The notes under the pieces: generated by a model
The model's input: the letters and a program-made list of their open reading frames with translations, nothing else
Told to the model about the DNA's origin: nothing
Databases searched by the model: none
From: Hominimerdicola alba
Lineage (GTDB): Bacteria > Bacillota > Clostridia > Oscillospirales > Ruminococcaceae
Direction of reading: 5' to 3'
Assembly (NCBI RefSeq): GCF_900112155.1
Contig: NZ_FOKQ01000014.1
Span: 48,816-94,160, forward strand
DNA length: 45,345 nt
In this document: positions 25,612 to 34,101 of the stretch, piece by piece
Numbering within the stretch: position 1 is the stretch's first letter
Layout of the letters: the number at the start of each line of letters is the position of its first letter
Translations under genes and position numbers: made by a program

Positions 25612-27236
25612 AAGCCGAATATCCTCATATCTTCCGGGGCTGTCGTGATTCCTGCAATACCAAAGTTTTCTACAAGCACGCTTGCGACATTCGGTGACAG
25701 GAATGCAGGCAGAGTCGGTCCGAGGTGGATATTCTTCACGCCGAGATACAGCAGAGCCAGCAGTACGATAACGGCTTTCTGCTCATACCACGCAATATTA
25801 TAGGCGATAGGCAGATCGTTCACATCGTCAAGTCCGAATACCTCTTTCAGCTTCAGGGCGATAAGAGCAAGTGAATAAGAATCGTTGCACTGTCCTGCAT
25901 CAAGCACTCTGGGGATACCGCCGATGTCACCGAGGTTCAGCTTGTTGTACTTGTATTTCGCACAGCCTGCTGTCAGTATAACGGTATCTTTCGGCAGAGC
26001 CTTTGCAAAATCCTCATAGTAGCTTCTGGACTTCGCCCTGCCGTCACAGCCTGCCATAACAACAAATTTGCGGATAGCACCCGACTCCACGGCATCGACT
26101 ACCTTGTCGGCAAGGGCGAATACCTGTTCATGGGCAAAACCGCCGATGATAGTACCAGTTTCGATCTCGGTCGGAGGAGGACATTTCTTTGCCTGCTCAA
26201 TAATTGGCGAAAAATCCTTGACCTCACCGTAAGGATCGTCAATATGCTTGCACCCCGGATAGCCTGCAGCACCCGTAGTCCAAAGCCTGTCCTTGTAGCT
26301 GTCCTTCGGCGGAACAATGCAGTTCGTGGTCATAAGAACCGGACCGTTAAAGCTCTCAAATTCCTCTTTCTGCTTCCACCACGCATTTCCGTAGTTTCCT
26401 GCAAAATGGGGATATTTCTTGAAGAACGGATAATAGTGCGCAGGGAGCATCTCCGAGTGGGTGTAAACATCAACGCCTGTGTCCATTGTCTGTTCAAGGA
26501 GCATTTCGAGGTCTTTCAGATCGTGACCGGAAATCAGTATCGCAGGATTTTTGCGTACACCGATGTCAACGCTGGTTATTTCGGGGTTGCCGTATGCGGA
26601 AGTATTTGCAGTGTCGAGGTCAGCCATACCCTGAACGCCGTACTTGCCGACTTCAAGTGTTAGAGCCACAAGGTCATCAACGGAAAGGCTGTCATCAAGC
26701 GTTTTGGCAAGCGCCGACTGCATAAACGCATCAAGCTCCTCGTCATCACCAAGCAGAGCATTTGCGTGTTTGGTGTATGCCGCAAGTCCCTTGATACCGT
26801 AGGTTATCAGCTCACGCAAAGAACGTATATCTTCATTTTCCGTTGCAAGCACACCGACAGACTTTGCTTTCTCGGCATAGTCCGTTCCGTTCCAAAGTGC
26901 TGCTTCGGGGAGTGATTCTTTATTCTGCACCTGTCCGAGCAATTCTTCTTTGACTGCAAGTGTTTCAGTAACCTTAGTGGTAATGCTGTCGAGATCGAAA
27001 TTGGCATTGGTGATCGTGATAAACAGGTTCACGCTGATAAGATGATTAACAGTCTTATCGACAGTCTTTCCCTCTGCACGAAGCTGAGTTGTGACCGCAG
27101 ACAAGCCTTTTGTCACATAGACGAGCAGATCCTGCATAGCCGCAACTTCGGGAGTTTTTCCGCACACTCCACAGGCGGTACAGCCCTTGCACCCAGCGGT
27201 TTCCTGACACTGATAGCAAAACATTTTCTGTTCCAT
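25608..27236 (-). CDS. hcp: Hydroxylamine reductase / hybrid-cluster protein
   Basis: 542 residues, full length for the class. N-terminal MFCYQCQE...C...C gives the Cys7-x2-Cys10-x8-Cys19-x5-Cys25 cluster pattern. Hybrid-cluster ligands appear in [42 protein letters not shown] and [15 protein letters not shown]. The cytosolic enzyme reduces hydroxylamine or nitric oxide and detoxifies reactive nitrogen. It starts 14 nt after the ferredoxin gene, in an operon with the NimA-like gene, under the palindrome/promoter at 27960-28027. Confidence 0.97.
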   Translation of the reverse strand: MEQKMFCYQCQETAGCKGCTACGVCGKTPEVAAMQDLLVYVTKGLSAVTTQLRAEGKTVDKTVNHLISVNLFITITNANFDLDSITTKVTETLAVKEELLGQVQNKESLPEAALWNGTDYAEKAKSVGVLATENEDIRSLRELITYGIKGLAAYTKHANALLGDDEELDAFMQSALAKTLDDSLSVDDLVALTLEVGKYGVQGMADLDTANTSAYGNPEITSVDIGVRKNPAILISGHDLKDLEMLLEQTMDTGVDVYTHSEMLPAHYYPFFKKYPHFAGNYGNAWWKQKEEFESFNGPVLMTTNCIVPPKDSYKDRLWTTGAAGYPGCKHIDDPYGEVKDFSPIIEQAKKCPPPTEIETGTIIGGFAHEQVFALADKVVDAVESGAIRKFVVMAGCDGRAKSRSYYEDFAKALPKDTVILTAGCAKYKYNKLNLGDIGGIPRVLDAGQCNDSYSLALIALKLKEVFGLDDVNDLPIAYNIAWYEQKAVIVLLALLYLGVKNIHLGPTLPAFLSPNVASVLVENFGIAGITTAPEDMRIFGL

Positions 27237-27250
27237 GATAGATGCCTCCG

Positions 27251-27946
27251 TTATTTTCTTATTTCAACTATATTTCCGTCGGGCGAGATAACAGCGACTT
27301 CAAGCGGAATGGTCTTACCGCTTGCTTCGATAGCTCTCTTGATAGCATACTCCATACCACCGCAGCAAGGCACGGTCATTCTTGTGAGCGTAATGCTCTT
27401 TATATCGTTGTTGCGGAATATCTCAGTCAGCTTTTCTGCGTAGTCAACAGCATCAAGCTTAGGACAACCGATCAGCGTTATCTTTCCCCTGATGAAATCA
27501 TGGTGGAAGTTCCCGTAAGCATAAGCCGTGCAGTCCGCAGCGATCAGCAGGTCAGCACCGTTGAAGTACGGAGCGTTTGTGGGGAGCAGTTTGATCTGCA
27601 CTGGAAACTGTCTCAGACAGCTCGTCACACGGACACCTGTGTCATCTTCCTTCGGTGTGAAGCTCTGCAAAGCCGAGCCGGGGCAAGTAAATTCTGCACA
27701 GGCGGACTGCTTCTGCTTATTTGCCTGTACCGCCTTTTCGTCATAGGCTGCTGCTTCACGCTCTATGAAGTGGATAGCGTCCATAGGACAGGCAGGGAGA
27801 CAGTCCCCGAAGCCATCGCAGAAATCGTCACGCATCAGCTTTGCCTTGCCATCAATAATAGCGATAGCACCCTCATGACAAGCCTTTGCACACAGACCGC
27901 AGCCGTTGCATTTTTCTTCGTCTATCTCAATTATTTTCCGTATCAT
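27251..27946 (-). CDS. 4Fe-4S ferredoxin-domain protein, probable electron donor to Hcp
   Basis: 231 residues. First cluster [15 protein letters not shown] (about 14-28), second region [18 protein letters not shown] (about 41-58) with three cysteines, the usual pattern of this Hcp-associated family. The C-terminal part has [25 protein letters not shown] and [10 protein letters not shown], more cysteines that could hold a further cluster. GGAGG lies 7 nt ahead of ATG 27946. First gene of the operon, so it likely supplies electrons to Hcp. Confidence 0.88.
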   Translation of the reverse strand: MIRKIIEIDEEKCNGCGLCAKACHEGAIAIIDGKAKLMRDDFCDGFGDCLPACPMDAIHFIEREAAAYDEKAVQANKQKQSACAEFTCPGSALQSFTPKEDDTGVRVTSCLRQFPVQIKLLPTNAPYFNGADLLIAADCTAYAYGNFHHDFIRGKITLIGCPKLDAVDYAEKLTEIFRNNDIKSITLTRMTVPCCGGMEYAIKRAIEASGKTIPLEVAVISPDGNIVEIRK

Positions 27947-27959
27947 AGGTCATACCTCC

Positions 27960-28027
27960 TTGACTTTCTGTATCCATTATAGTATAATCAAGAATGAAAG
28001 TATGTTGTAATTACAACATTTCGGAGG
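27960..28027. promoter_or_regulatory. Divergent promoters with perfect 18-bp palindrome (Crp/Fnr operator)
   Basis: Palindrome ATGTTGTAATTACAACAT at 28002-28019. Minus strand: TATAAT at 27981-27976; a start about 7 nt on (near 27969) places the palindrome centre at about -41.5, the classic class II Crp/Fnr activation site. Plus strand: TTGACT (27960-27965), 17 nt, TATAAT (27983-27988); here the palindrome lies just downstream of the start, where binding would repress. Ribosome site GGAGG at 28023-28027. Confidence 0.8.
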
Positions 28028-28031
28028 TTTT

Positions 28032-28676
28032 ATGGATATTTCTGTTTTAAGTGGTTCGGCACTGTTCAATGGCTTTGATGAAACCGAGGTAAAAAATCTG
28101 CTGGGCTCGTTGAATGCGAGGGAAAAGCGGTTCAGGAAAGGCGCAATGATATTTCATTCGGGAGATGTCATCAGCACGTTATGCTTTGTGATTTCAGGCA
28201 GTGTGACTATCGAGAGCAATGATATGTGGGGCAACCGCACGATACTAAACCTTGTCAGCAAGGGACAATTCTTCGCTGAGAGCTATGCTCTGCTGCCTGA
28301 TGAGCCTATGCTTGTCGATGTCTGTGCCAACGAGGATTGCACCATTGTTTATCTTGATATGAAGTCTGTCGGCAGGCTTGATGAAAGCATGAGGGTGAGA
28401 CTGCTTGCAAATCTGTTGACGATCACCACAAGAAAAAATCTCCACCTGTCAAGCAGAAGCTTTCATACTGCTCCGAGACAAGTGCGCGGACGTATTATGG
28501 CGTATCTGAACACTGTTTCCGTTCAGAAGAACAGCCGTGAGTTTGATATACCCTTTGACCGTCAGCAACTAGCAGACTATCTCAATGTGGAACGGTCGGT
28601 GCTGTCCAACGAGCTGAGTAAAATGCAGAAGGACGGACTTATTAGGTGCAGGAAGAACCATTTTGAGATATTATAA
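28032..28676 (+). CDS. Crp/Fnr-family regulator (HcpR-like)
   Basis: 214 residues. Cyclic-nucleotide-binding-like beta barrel about 15-125 (FRKGAMIFHSGDVISTLCFV, GQFFAESYALLPD). C-terminal winged HTH about 145-212 (FDRQQLADYLNVERSVLSNE, LSKMQKDGLI). No N-terminal cysteine cluster of the Fnr type is seen. It is divergent from the ferredoxin-hcp operon, the usual place of HcpR-type regulators that respond to NO, probably via heme. Autoregulation is suggested by the palindrome 12 nt upstream of its start codon. Confidence 0.9.
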   Translation: MDISVLSGSALFNGFDETEVKNLLGSLNAREKRFRKGAMIFHSGDVISTLCFVISGSVTIESNDMWGNRTILNLVSKGQFFAESYALLPDEPMLVDVCANEDCTIVYLDMKSVGRLDESMRVRLLANLLTITTRKNLHLSSRSFHTAPRQVRGRIMAYLNTVSVQKNSREFDIPFDRQQLADYLNVERSVLSNELSKMQKDGLIRCRKNHFEIL

Positions 28677-28891
28677 CGAAAAACGCAAATCTGTGCTGAA
28701 TGATGCTGACTGTCATCGGTATGCATCCGATAATATGCGATCATTTCCGATTTATCAACATATATCTTGGAGTTATTGCCTCTTGAAAAGCTGTATTATC
28801 TGGATTTAGGCAGATGCCAATATTATCGTCTGCTGCCCTATGGTTTTCGTTATCAAAGACAGAACCGATTTCATACATCGTTCTGCGTAGA

Positions 28892-28929
28892 AACGAAAGG
28901 TAAGTGTATCATACTCACCTTTCGTTTGC
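28892..28929 (+). terminator. Stem-loop terminator
   Basis: AACGAAAGGT (28892-28901) pairs with ACCTTTCGTT (28917-28926), extended inward by AGT/ACT. It lies about 215 nt after the Crp/Fnr gene; 28677-28891 contains nothing else I can support. Confidence 0.6.
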
Positions 28930-28987
28930 ATGTATCGGACATATGTATTTTTTCACAGTAAATACTATAGCTTTATTCATTCTGATA

Positions 28988-29016
28988 TTGAAAATTTGTG
29001 AAGTACATGTTATAAT
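28988..29016 (+). promoter_or_regulatory. Promoter of the ATPase/HNH module
   Basis: TTGAAA (28988-28993), 17-nt spacer, TATAAT (29011-29016); start codon at 29063 with GGGAG upstream. Confidence 0.7.
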
Positions 29017-29062
29017 AATTATATATTATGCTATATTTCTACAATACAGGGAGAATACATAA

Positions 29063-31210
29063 ATGAACGAAGAAAACATGAAAATTAAAATCCATTACAT
29101 CTGGTTCAAAGACTATCGCGGATTTATCAATCAAGGAATAAATCTTTCTTCTAAATATGATTTCAAATATTATCCTGATGACGGCGAATATGGTTCAGTA
29201 ACAATCAAAAATAATAGTAGTGACTATATAGAAGATTTTTTTGGAAAGAACATTGATGTTACGGCGATCGTAGGTCAGAATGGAATAGGCAAAACGAGCT
29301 TATTGAGATTTTTTCTTAGTCTAAAAACACCTGACAAATTACGAATAGAGTGTGCTATAATATTCGAAATAAATGCTATTTTTTATATTACTATAAAAAT
29401 CAAGGGAAAGGAAAAAATAACTTTTGAGATTACAAAAAACAAAATCAGTTCATCGAATAAATTGATCTTGGGTGACGCACATACGAATTCCTTTGCATTT
29501 AAAAATCATATCAGGTATATTTACTTGACAGAAATGTTCAACATGAACCAATATACAGCGTCTGAATTTGGAGAAGATGATTTGTCGTTTGCATCTGTTT
29601 TATATAACCAAACAACAAATGGAAATGAAGAAAAACACGTGGACAATCCTGTTACAAGGTATATACACAGAATAAACGAATGGCAGCTGGCGTTTTTATC
29701 TAATGGGCGTGAATTTGTTGAGCAGTTTAAGATAGGTTTCCCGCCATATTTGAATATTGTACCAAGTTATGATGAAAATGCTTTTAATGACTTCTACATA
29801 AAAGCCCTTAGCGCTGGTAACAATATATCACCAGATAAGAAAGAAAACTTAAAAAAAGATGCAACTGAATTATGTAATACGTTTTTGAAAAAAGACGATA
29901 CTAATGTCCGTTTAATAGAAAATAAATGTGCCACTGCTATTTTTATGAATATTTTTTCTTCACTAAAAGGAAATGGATTTGATGAAGCGTTTATTATTTA
30001 TCACAAAATAATGACTGAAATCTTTAATAGCGACGAGTTCAAAAATGCAACATGTGCGTGGGAAACTGTAGGCATACTGCTTAGAATGATAAAAAACAAC
30101 GATCTATCCGTCAAAAAAAACGGAGAAAAAGATGCTACGCCACTTAAGAACTCTATAGATGCTGAAAGCTACATCGCTTTTATGGATTATTTTCAGAGCA
30201 TTATTTCAGATAAAAACACGGGAATAATAGTAATACATAATAAGAAGATAAAGTTATATCTTAAACCGTTTACTATTCAAATACCTACTGAGAACACAGA
30301 ACAGATATATGAATTCTTTGAAAAGTATATACAATGTATAAGTACGGTTGATTTCCTGTCATTTTCATGGGGACTTTCTTCGGGCGAGACGTTACTGCTA
30401 AATCAATTCGGTAAACTTATGCACATATTGAAGAAAGATCCACTTGGCAATTATTATTTACCTGAAGATAATTCATCTCCAAAACCTGCCCAAAATGCAG
30501 TTATCATGCTTGATGAAGCAGAAGTTGCTTTTCACCCTGAATGGCAGCGTCTTTACTTTGAGCAGTTTCTGAATTTTGTGAAAAAGAACATCTCAAGAAG
30601 TGGTACACACGTTCAGATAATCATCGCCACACATTCCCCCATAATGCTTTCGGATATACCAAGACAGAACACTCTATTATTGAAAAAAGATAATAAAACA
30701 GGAGAAATCATTCCCGAAAAAGGTAACGAAACTTTTGCAGCTAATATTTTTTCTTTGTATCAAAATTCGTTTTTTATTGATGATACAGGTATAGGGGCTT
30801 TTGCCAAGAATAGGCTTGAAGATATAGTTAAAGCTATCCATAAGAATAATCAGAAAAAAACTAAAGTGTATGATACTGAACTAATGGAATGCAGTAACAA
30901 AGAACTCATGAAGTATATCGAATCTGTCGGAGATGTATACCTGCGTGCTAAGCTTAAACAAGAATTCTTTATGTATCGGGATATGGATAAAAAAACAAAG
31001 GAAGATATAAAAGTCAACCAGATGCGAGCAAAATTGAGAGAAAATTATAAAGAGATAGCTAAAACAAAGGCAGAATTGAAAAAGAAAGATGATGAAGTTG
31101 CTAAGAAAAAAGCTGCGTTGGAAGAAAAAGATGTTGAGCTTGCAAAGAAGAACAAAGAACTGGAAGAACTGAAAAAGAAAGTTGAGGCACTGACCAATGA
31201 TAAAAATTAA
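29063..31210 (+). CDS. Septu-like PtuA: SMC/ABC-type AAA ATPase with C-terminal coiled coil
   Basis: 715 residues. An N-terminal strand region is followed by Walker A GQNGIGKTS (71-79) in DVTAIVGQNGIGKTSLLRFF. The signature-like segment SWGLSSGETLLLNQFGKL lies around 435-452; Walker B AVIMLDEAEVAFHPEW about 478-495; and the switch histidine IIIATHSPIMLSDIP about 518-532. This is the PtuA/OLD-type ATPase arrangement without a TOPRIM domain. The last about 80 residues form a Lys/Glu heptad coiled coil (KTKAELKKKDDEVAKKKAAL), which is unusual. The stop overlaps the HNH gene by 14 nt. In Septu the ATPase holds and releases the nuclease after sensing phage; the same role is inferred here. Confidence 0.82.
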   Translation: MNEENMKIKIHYIWFKDYRGFINQGINLSSKYDFKYYPDDGEYGSVTIKNNSSDYIEDFFGKNIDVTAIVGQNGIGKTSLLRFFLSLKTPDKLRIECAIIFEINAIFYITIKIKGKEKITFEITKNKISSSNKLILGDAHTNSFAFKNHIRYIYLTEMFNMNQYTASEFGEDDLSFASVLYNQTTNGNEEKHVDNPVTRYIHRINEWQLAFLSNGREFVEQFKIGFPPYLNIVPSYDENAFNDFYIKALSAGNNISPDKKENLKKDATELCNTFLKKDDTNVRLIENKCATAIFMNIFSSLKGNGFDEAFIIYHKIMTEIFNSDEFKNATCAWETVGILLRMIKNNDLSVKKNGEKDATPLKNSIDAESYIAFMDYFQSIISDKNTGIIVIHNKKIKLYLKPFTIQIPTENTEQIYEFFEKYIQCISTVDFLSFSWGLSSGETLLLNQFGKLMHILKKDPLGNYYLPEDNSSPKPAQNAVIMLDEAEVAFHPEWQRLYFEQFLNFVKKNISRSGTHVQIIIATHSPIMLSDIPRQNTLLLKKDNKTGEIIPEKGNETFAANIFSLYQNSFFIDDTGIGAFAKNRLEDIVKAIHKNNQKKTKVYDTELMECSNKELMKYIESVGDVYLRAKLKQEFFMYRDMDKKTKEDIKVNQMRAKLRENYKEIAKTKAELKKKDDEVAKKKAALEEKDVELAKKNKELEELKKKVEALTNDKN

Positions 31211-32501
31211 ATCGTGGTTTCCAGATGATAATAGAAAAGATTATTTGGAATTTATTCTTTCAAAGCTAAATATGAATGAAAAAGATATGATAAAATTCCT
31301 GCCTGGAAAGAAAATCGATCTGAAAACACTTCTTATCGGTACACGTGAGGAAGTTTTAGATGTTACTGGAATTGTGGAATATATTGGTGTTTTCAGATGT
31401 AAAGTGAAAAATGATTCAAATTACTCGAAAGCAGTATATTTAGATGAATTGCATAATGCGTTTTATAATGATATTAAATGTGAGAAAAAAAACAAACATA
31501 TCGAATATAGTTATGGTCCATATACTGTTATTTTAGATGATACATCAGGAAAAAAAATAGTTAAAGGAGATATGGATCCATTTTATAAATATTACATGAA
31601 AATAATTTATCATAGAATTCCAAGAACGCCAAAGAACTATACAGATTTCAAAAAATTAGTAGTTAATCGAATAAAACATCTAAAAGATTATATCGTAAAA
31701 CACAACCGGATAAATTATGATCTTATAAGCAATAATATGCACCACAGATTGCTCTCCTCTCTGCATATAAAATGTTGCCCTTACTGCAACAGACAGTACA
31801 TAACAACATGGACTGATGAAACAAAGGGTGTAAACTCAACTGCCGATCTCGATCACTTTTATCAAAAATCAACATACCCACTGTTTGCGTTATCATTGTT
31901 TAATTTTGTACCTTCTTGTCAGATTTGCAATTCAAGAATGAAAAATAGTAATGATACCGAAACTCTATACCCTTATGAAGAGGGCATGGACGAATTTCGA
32001 TTTAGATGCTACCCCAAAAACAGCAGCAGTGACGATCTTGTTGATTTTTGGCTTTCTAACAAAACAAATGACCCGAATAAGTTACTGGAAAAATATAAAC
32101 TGGAACTATATGATGATTCTGACGATAATGCAGATAAAAACCATATCCAGCGTATAAAAGGCAGCAAAGAAGTTTTTCATCTTGAAGAAGTCTATCAGAC
32201 GCATCTGGAAGCCGCAATAAATGAGATGCTGAAAATCCGAATATATTTTTCAGGTGATTATTCTAATTACGCTAAAAAAACGCTGGACGATATAGGATTG
32301 AAAAATGAAAACCAACATAATGATTCAGCAACAAAAGATGATTCATCTAATCATAGTGAAAGCAAGTTTTCAGAGGATGAAATGCGTGATATCATACTCG
32401 GCTTTGTTTATGACGGACAGGATAAGCTGGATCAGCCGCTTGGAAAGATGTTAAGCGATATTTTAGAAAATGAATTAGAAAACAAACAAATATACGATTA
32501 A
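31197..32501 (+). CDS. Septu-like PtuB: HNH endonuclease
   Basis: 434 residues, long for PtuB. An N-terminal region of about 190 residues has no recognised domain. The HNH/treble-clef domain is about 190-250: Cys194-P-Y-Cys197, D217-L-D-H220, FALSLFNFVPSCQ, Cys241-Q-I-Cys244-N245. DxDH with two zinc-binding Cys pairs is the catalytic and structural core of HNH nucleases. A variable acidic region follows (about 370-400) and ends KMLSDILENELENKQ. The ATG lies inside the end of the ATPase gene, so it is translationally coupled. As effector it would cut DNA or RNA upon activation, leading to immunity or abortive infection. Confidence 0.8.
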   Translation: MIKIKSWFPDDNRKDYLEFILSKLNMNEKDMIKFLPGKKIDLKTLLIGTREEVLDVTGIVEYIGVFRCKVKNDSNYSKAVYLDELHNAFYNDIKCEKKNKHIEYSYGPYTVILDDTSGKKIVKGDMDPFYKYYMKIIYHRIPRTPKNYTDFKKLVVNRIKHLKDYIVKHNRINYDLISNNMHHRLLSSLHIKCCPYCNRQYITTWTDETKGVNSTADLDHFYQKSTYPLFALSLFNFVPSCQICNSRMKNSNDTETLYPYEEGMDEFRFRCYPKNSSSDDLVDFWLSNKTNDPNKLLEKYKLELYDDSDDNADKNHIQRIKGSKEVFHLEEVYQTHLEAAINEMLKIRIYFSGDYSNYAKKTLDDIGLKNENQHNDSATKDDSSNHSESKFSEDEMRDIILGFVYDGQDKLDQPLGKMLSDILENELENKQIYD

Positions 32502-32510
32502 AACATATCG

Positions 32511-32539
32511 TCTGGCGCACTACTTTTCAGTGCGCCAGA
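32511..32539 (+). terminator. Stem-loop after the ATPase/HNH module
   Basis: Perfect 11-bp stem TCTGGCGCACT/AGTGCGCCAGA with 7-nt loop, 10 nt past the HNH stop; no T-run. Confidence 0.6.
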
Positions 32540-32630
32540 TGCTATAAAGAGCCTGTATGTGATATCACCAATCTTATATTCCCGTATTAGTCGCCTGAAA
32601 TCAGCCTGATCCAACTGTATACAGTAAGAA

Positions 32631-32658
32631 ACCGGAGCGATTTTCAAACCGCTCCGGT
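32631..32658 (-). terminator. Terminator of the DUF3592-like gene
   Basis: ACCGGAGCG (32631-32639) pairs with CGCTCCGGT (32650-32658); TTTCTTA follows on the minus strand, 35 nt after the gene stop. Confidence 0.65.
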
Positions 32659-32693
32659 GATATCATATATAACAGTCCGTTTATTTATACACT

Positions 32694-33110
32694 TCACCCT
32701 GCAGAGCCGTTTTGACCGCTGCACAGTTTCCTGTATTGCTTTCCCCTGACAATGTCTGTGACAGACACCACTATCAGCATAAACACCAGAGTGAATATCA
32801 GCGAAACGTCCTGACCTGTAGGTTCTGCGCTGTTTATGTAGTAATCCGAAATATCATCGGGAGCATAGTGTATATTCACACTTTCACCCTTTGTATATTC
32901 GTGCCTTACGGAATGCGTTTCAAAGCTCATATCGTGAGCCTCTTCGGAGATCACATACGCTATATAATAATATCCGTGTCGGGTATCGCTTTTTTTATCC
33001 ACATCGGTCACAACGCCCTGCATTACCGACGAGCATTTTTCCATTGAAGCCTTATAGCCGAAATAACTTATAAAACAGTATATAATACTCATCATTTCTA
33101 ACTGGCTCAT
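32694..33110 (-). CDS. DUF3592-like membrane protein
   Basis: 138 residues from ATG 33110; the frame is open to 33170 but a TGTGGTATAAT promoter (33151-33161) falls inside that extension, so the shorter start is chosen although its ribosome site is weak. N-terminal hydrophobic segment (MMSIIYCFISYFGYKA), extracytoplasmic beta domain with GVVTDVDKK, YYIAYVISEE, YTKGESVNIHYAPDDISDYY, then a second transmembrane helix (SLIFTLVFMLIVVSVTDIV). Matches DUF3592, a small envelope beta domain of unknown role. Confidence 0.7.
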   Translation of the reverse strand: MSQLEMMSIIYCFISYFGYKASMEKCSSVMQGVVTDVDKKSDTRHGYYYIAYVISEEAHDMSFETHSVRHEYTKGESVNIHYAPDDISDYYINSAEPTGQDVSLIFTLVFMLIVVSVTDIVRGKQYRKLCSGQNGSAG

Positions 33111-33150
33111 ATCTTTTGGCTTTTTTCGAGCATTTTTATCACCATCTTCT

Positions 33151-33161
33151 ATTATACCACA
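33151..33161 (-). promoter_or_regulatory. Extended -10 promoter core TGTGGTATAAT
   Basis: Minus strand, 41 nt upstream of the DUF3592-like ATG and just past the terminator of the RNA candidate at 33169-33410. Confidence 0.6.
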
Positions 33162-33168
33162 CTTCATC

Positions 33169-33410
33169 AAAAAAGCCTACCCTTGCGGATAGACTTTTGC
33201 TTGTTTCATGGACACATCACCGAGCCGAACTCTGCTTGACGATACCCGTCAGCGGAACGGATTAGCCACATAGAGCCATCCGACCTTGCGAAGCATAAAC
33301 TAACCGCTGAAAAGAATAAGCCCTCAGAAACGCTTGCGAATCGTTTTCGAGGGCTTGCAGTTAGATATTCAGTTTCAAAAGGATATGTGCCGATTGTGGT
33401 ATGCTCCACA
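33169..33410 (-). ncRNA. Structured non-coding RNA candidate ending in a strong terminator
   Basis: On the minus strand: hairpin ATTGTGG/CCACAAT (33410-33391); a possible closing pair GGCACAT with ATGTGTCC; hairpin AAGCCCTC/GAGGGCTT with inner AAACG/CGTTT; CTAAC/GTTAG; CAGCGG/CCGCTG; GGAT/ATCC; GACG/CGTC; and a terminator GTCTATCC-GCAA-GGGTAGGC with T6 (33194-33169). The nested helices, unpaired A-rich joints and lack of a convincing coding frame suggest a functional RNA of about 230 nt. I do not recognise the class. It could have its own promoter or be the processed 3' end of the upstream operon. Confidence 0.5.
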
Positions 33411-33481
33411 ATACTGATTATGACTTGTGTGGAACGGAAAGAGAGTGCGCCAATAGACTACGGTCATGTGAACATAATATT

Positions 33482-34039
33482 TCATTCAAACTTCTTTCCG
33501 ACATTCCAAGCTCCGCCGATGCTGTCACCAACGGTACGATAGCACAGACCGACCGTGTCAAATACGACAAGACCGACCTTGCCGAGATCGACCTTTCCGT
33601 CTGTCAAAACTTCTTCGTCAGCTTTCAGCCCGACGATCTCCGCAACAACTCTCGTCTCCTTGAACTCCTCCTGAAGCTCAATTACCTTGCACTCGATAGT
33701 AACAGGAAGCTGGTCGATAACGGGCGCATTGACCTTGTCGGATTTAGTGACGGTGAAACCGCACTTTGCAAGCTTATCAGCCACCTTGTTGCCGGACACG
33801 ATACCCACATAATCGCAGGCAGCGATCTGAGCAGCGGTCGCAAATGCAACCGTAAATTCCTTGTTCAGCTTGATGTTGTCGGTGGTCTTGTGCGAGGAAA
33901 GGCTGATCGAGATCTGATTTCCGCCGATCTGTCCGCCCCACGCAGCGTTCATAGCATCGGGTGTACCGTTCTCGTCGTAAGTGCCGATGATCAGCACGGG
34001 GTGAGGAGTGATAAAGCCCTTGTCGAGTGATTTTTTCAT
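33482..34039 (-). CDS. Flavin reductase-domain protein
   Basis: 185 residues. PHPVLIIGTYDENGTPDAMN and AWGGQIGGNQISISLSSHKT (about 13-50), then TVAFATAAQIAACDYVGIVSG, match the FMN-binding split-barrel flavin reductase-like family, which reduces FMN with NAD(P)H or binds flavin for a partner. ATG 34039 has AGGAGGTAACTGCA upstream. Last gene of the operon with aldo/keto reductase, acetyltransferase and MATE exporter, which suggests a detoxification role. The antisense frame over it is a shadow. Confidence 0.88.
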   Translation of the reverse strand: MKKSLDKGFITPHPVLIIGTYDENGTPDAMNAAWGGQIGGNQISISLSSHKTTDNIKLNKEFTVAFATAAQIAACDYVGIVSGNKVADKLAKCGFTVTKSDKVNAPVIDQLPVTIECKVIELQEEFKETRVVAEIVGLKADEEVLTDGKVDLGKVGLVVFDTVGLCYRTVGDSIGGAWNVGKKFE

Positions 34040-34101
34040 TGCAGTTACCTCCTAAGTATTTTCACGGCTGAAATGCCGTTATTTGACTGATTATTTGGTT
34101 A

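Noticed and set aside
27242-27982. 246-residue plus-strand frame opposite the ferredoxin gene
   Set aside because: Antisense of a gene with perfect ferredoxin motifs; it also runs through the hcp promoter.
29063-31210. OLD-family nuclease (Gabija GajA-like) ATPase
   Set aside because: No TOPRIM motif is visible after the ATPase domain, and the partner is an HNH nuclease rather than a UvrD-like helicase.
29063-32501. Retron-linked PtuAB system
   Set aside because: No reverse transcriptase or msr/msd-like inverted repeat pair is found upstream (28677-29062) or downstream, so a retron is not supported.
33206-33409. 67-residue minus-strand frame
   Set aside because: It lies fully inside the structured RNA candidate, and its bases are better explained by nested helices than by coding.
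33401-34030. 209-residue plus-strand frame opposite the flavin reductase
   Set aside because: Shadow of a clear family member on the minus strand; no ribosome site.
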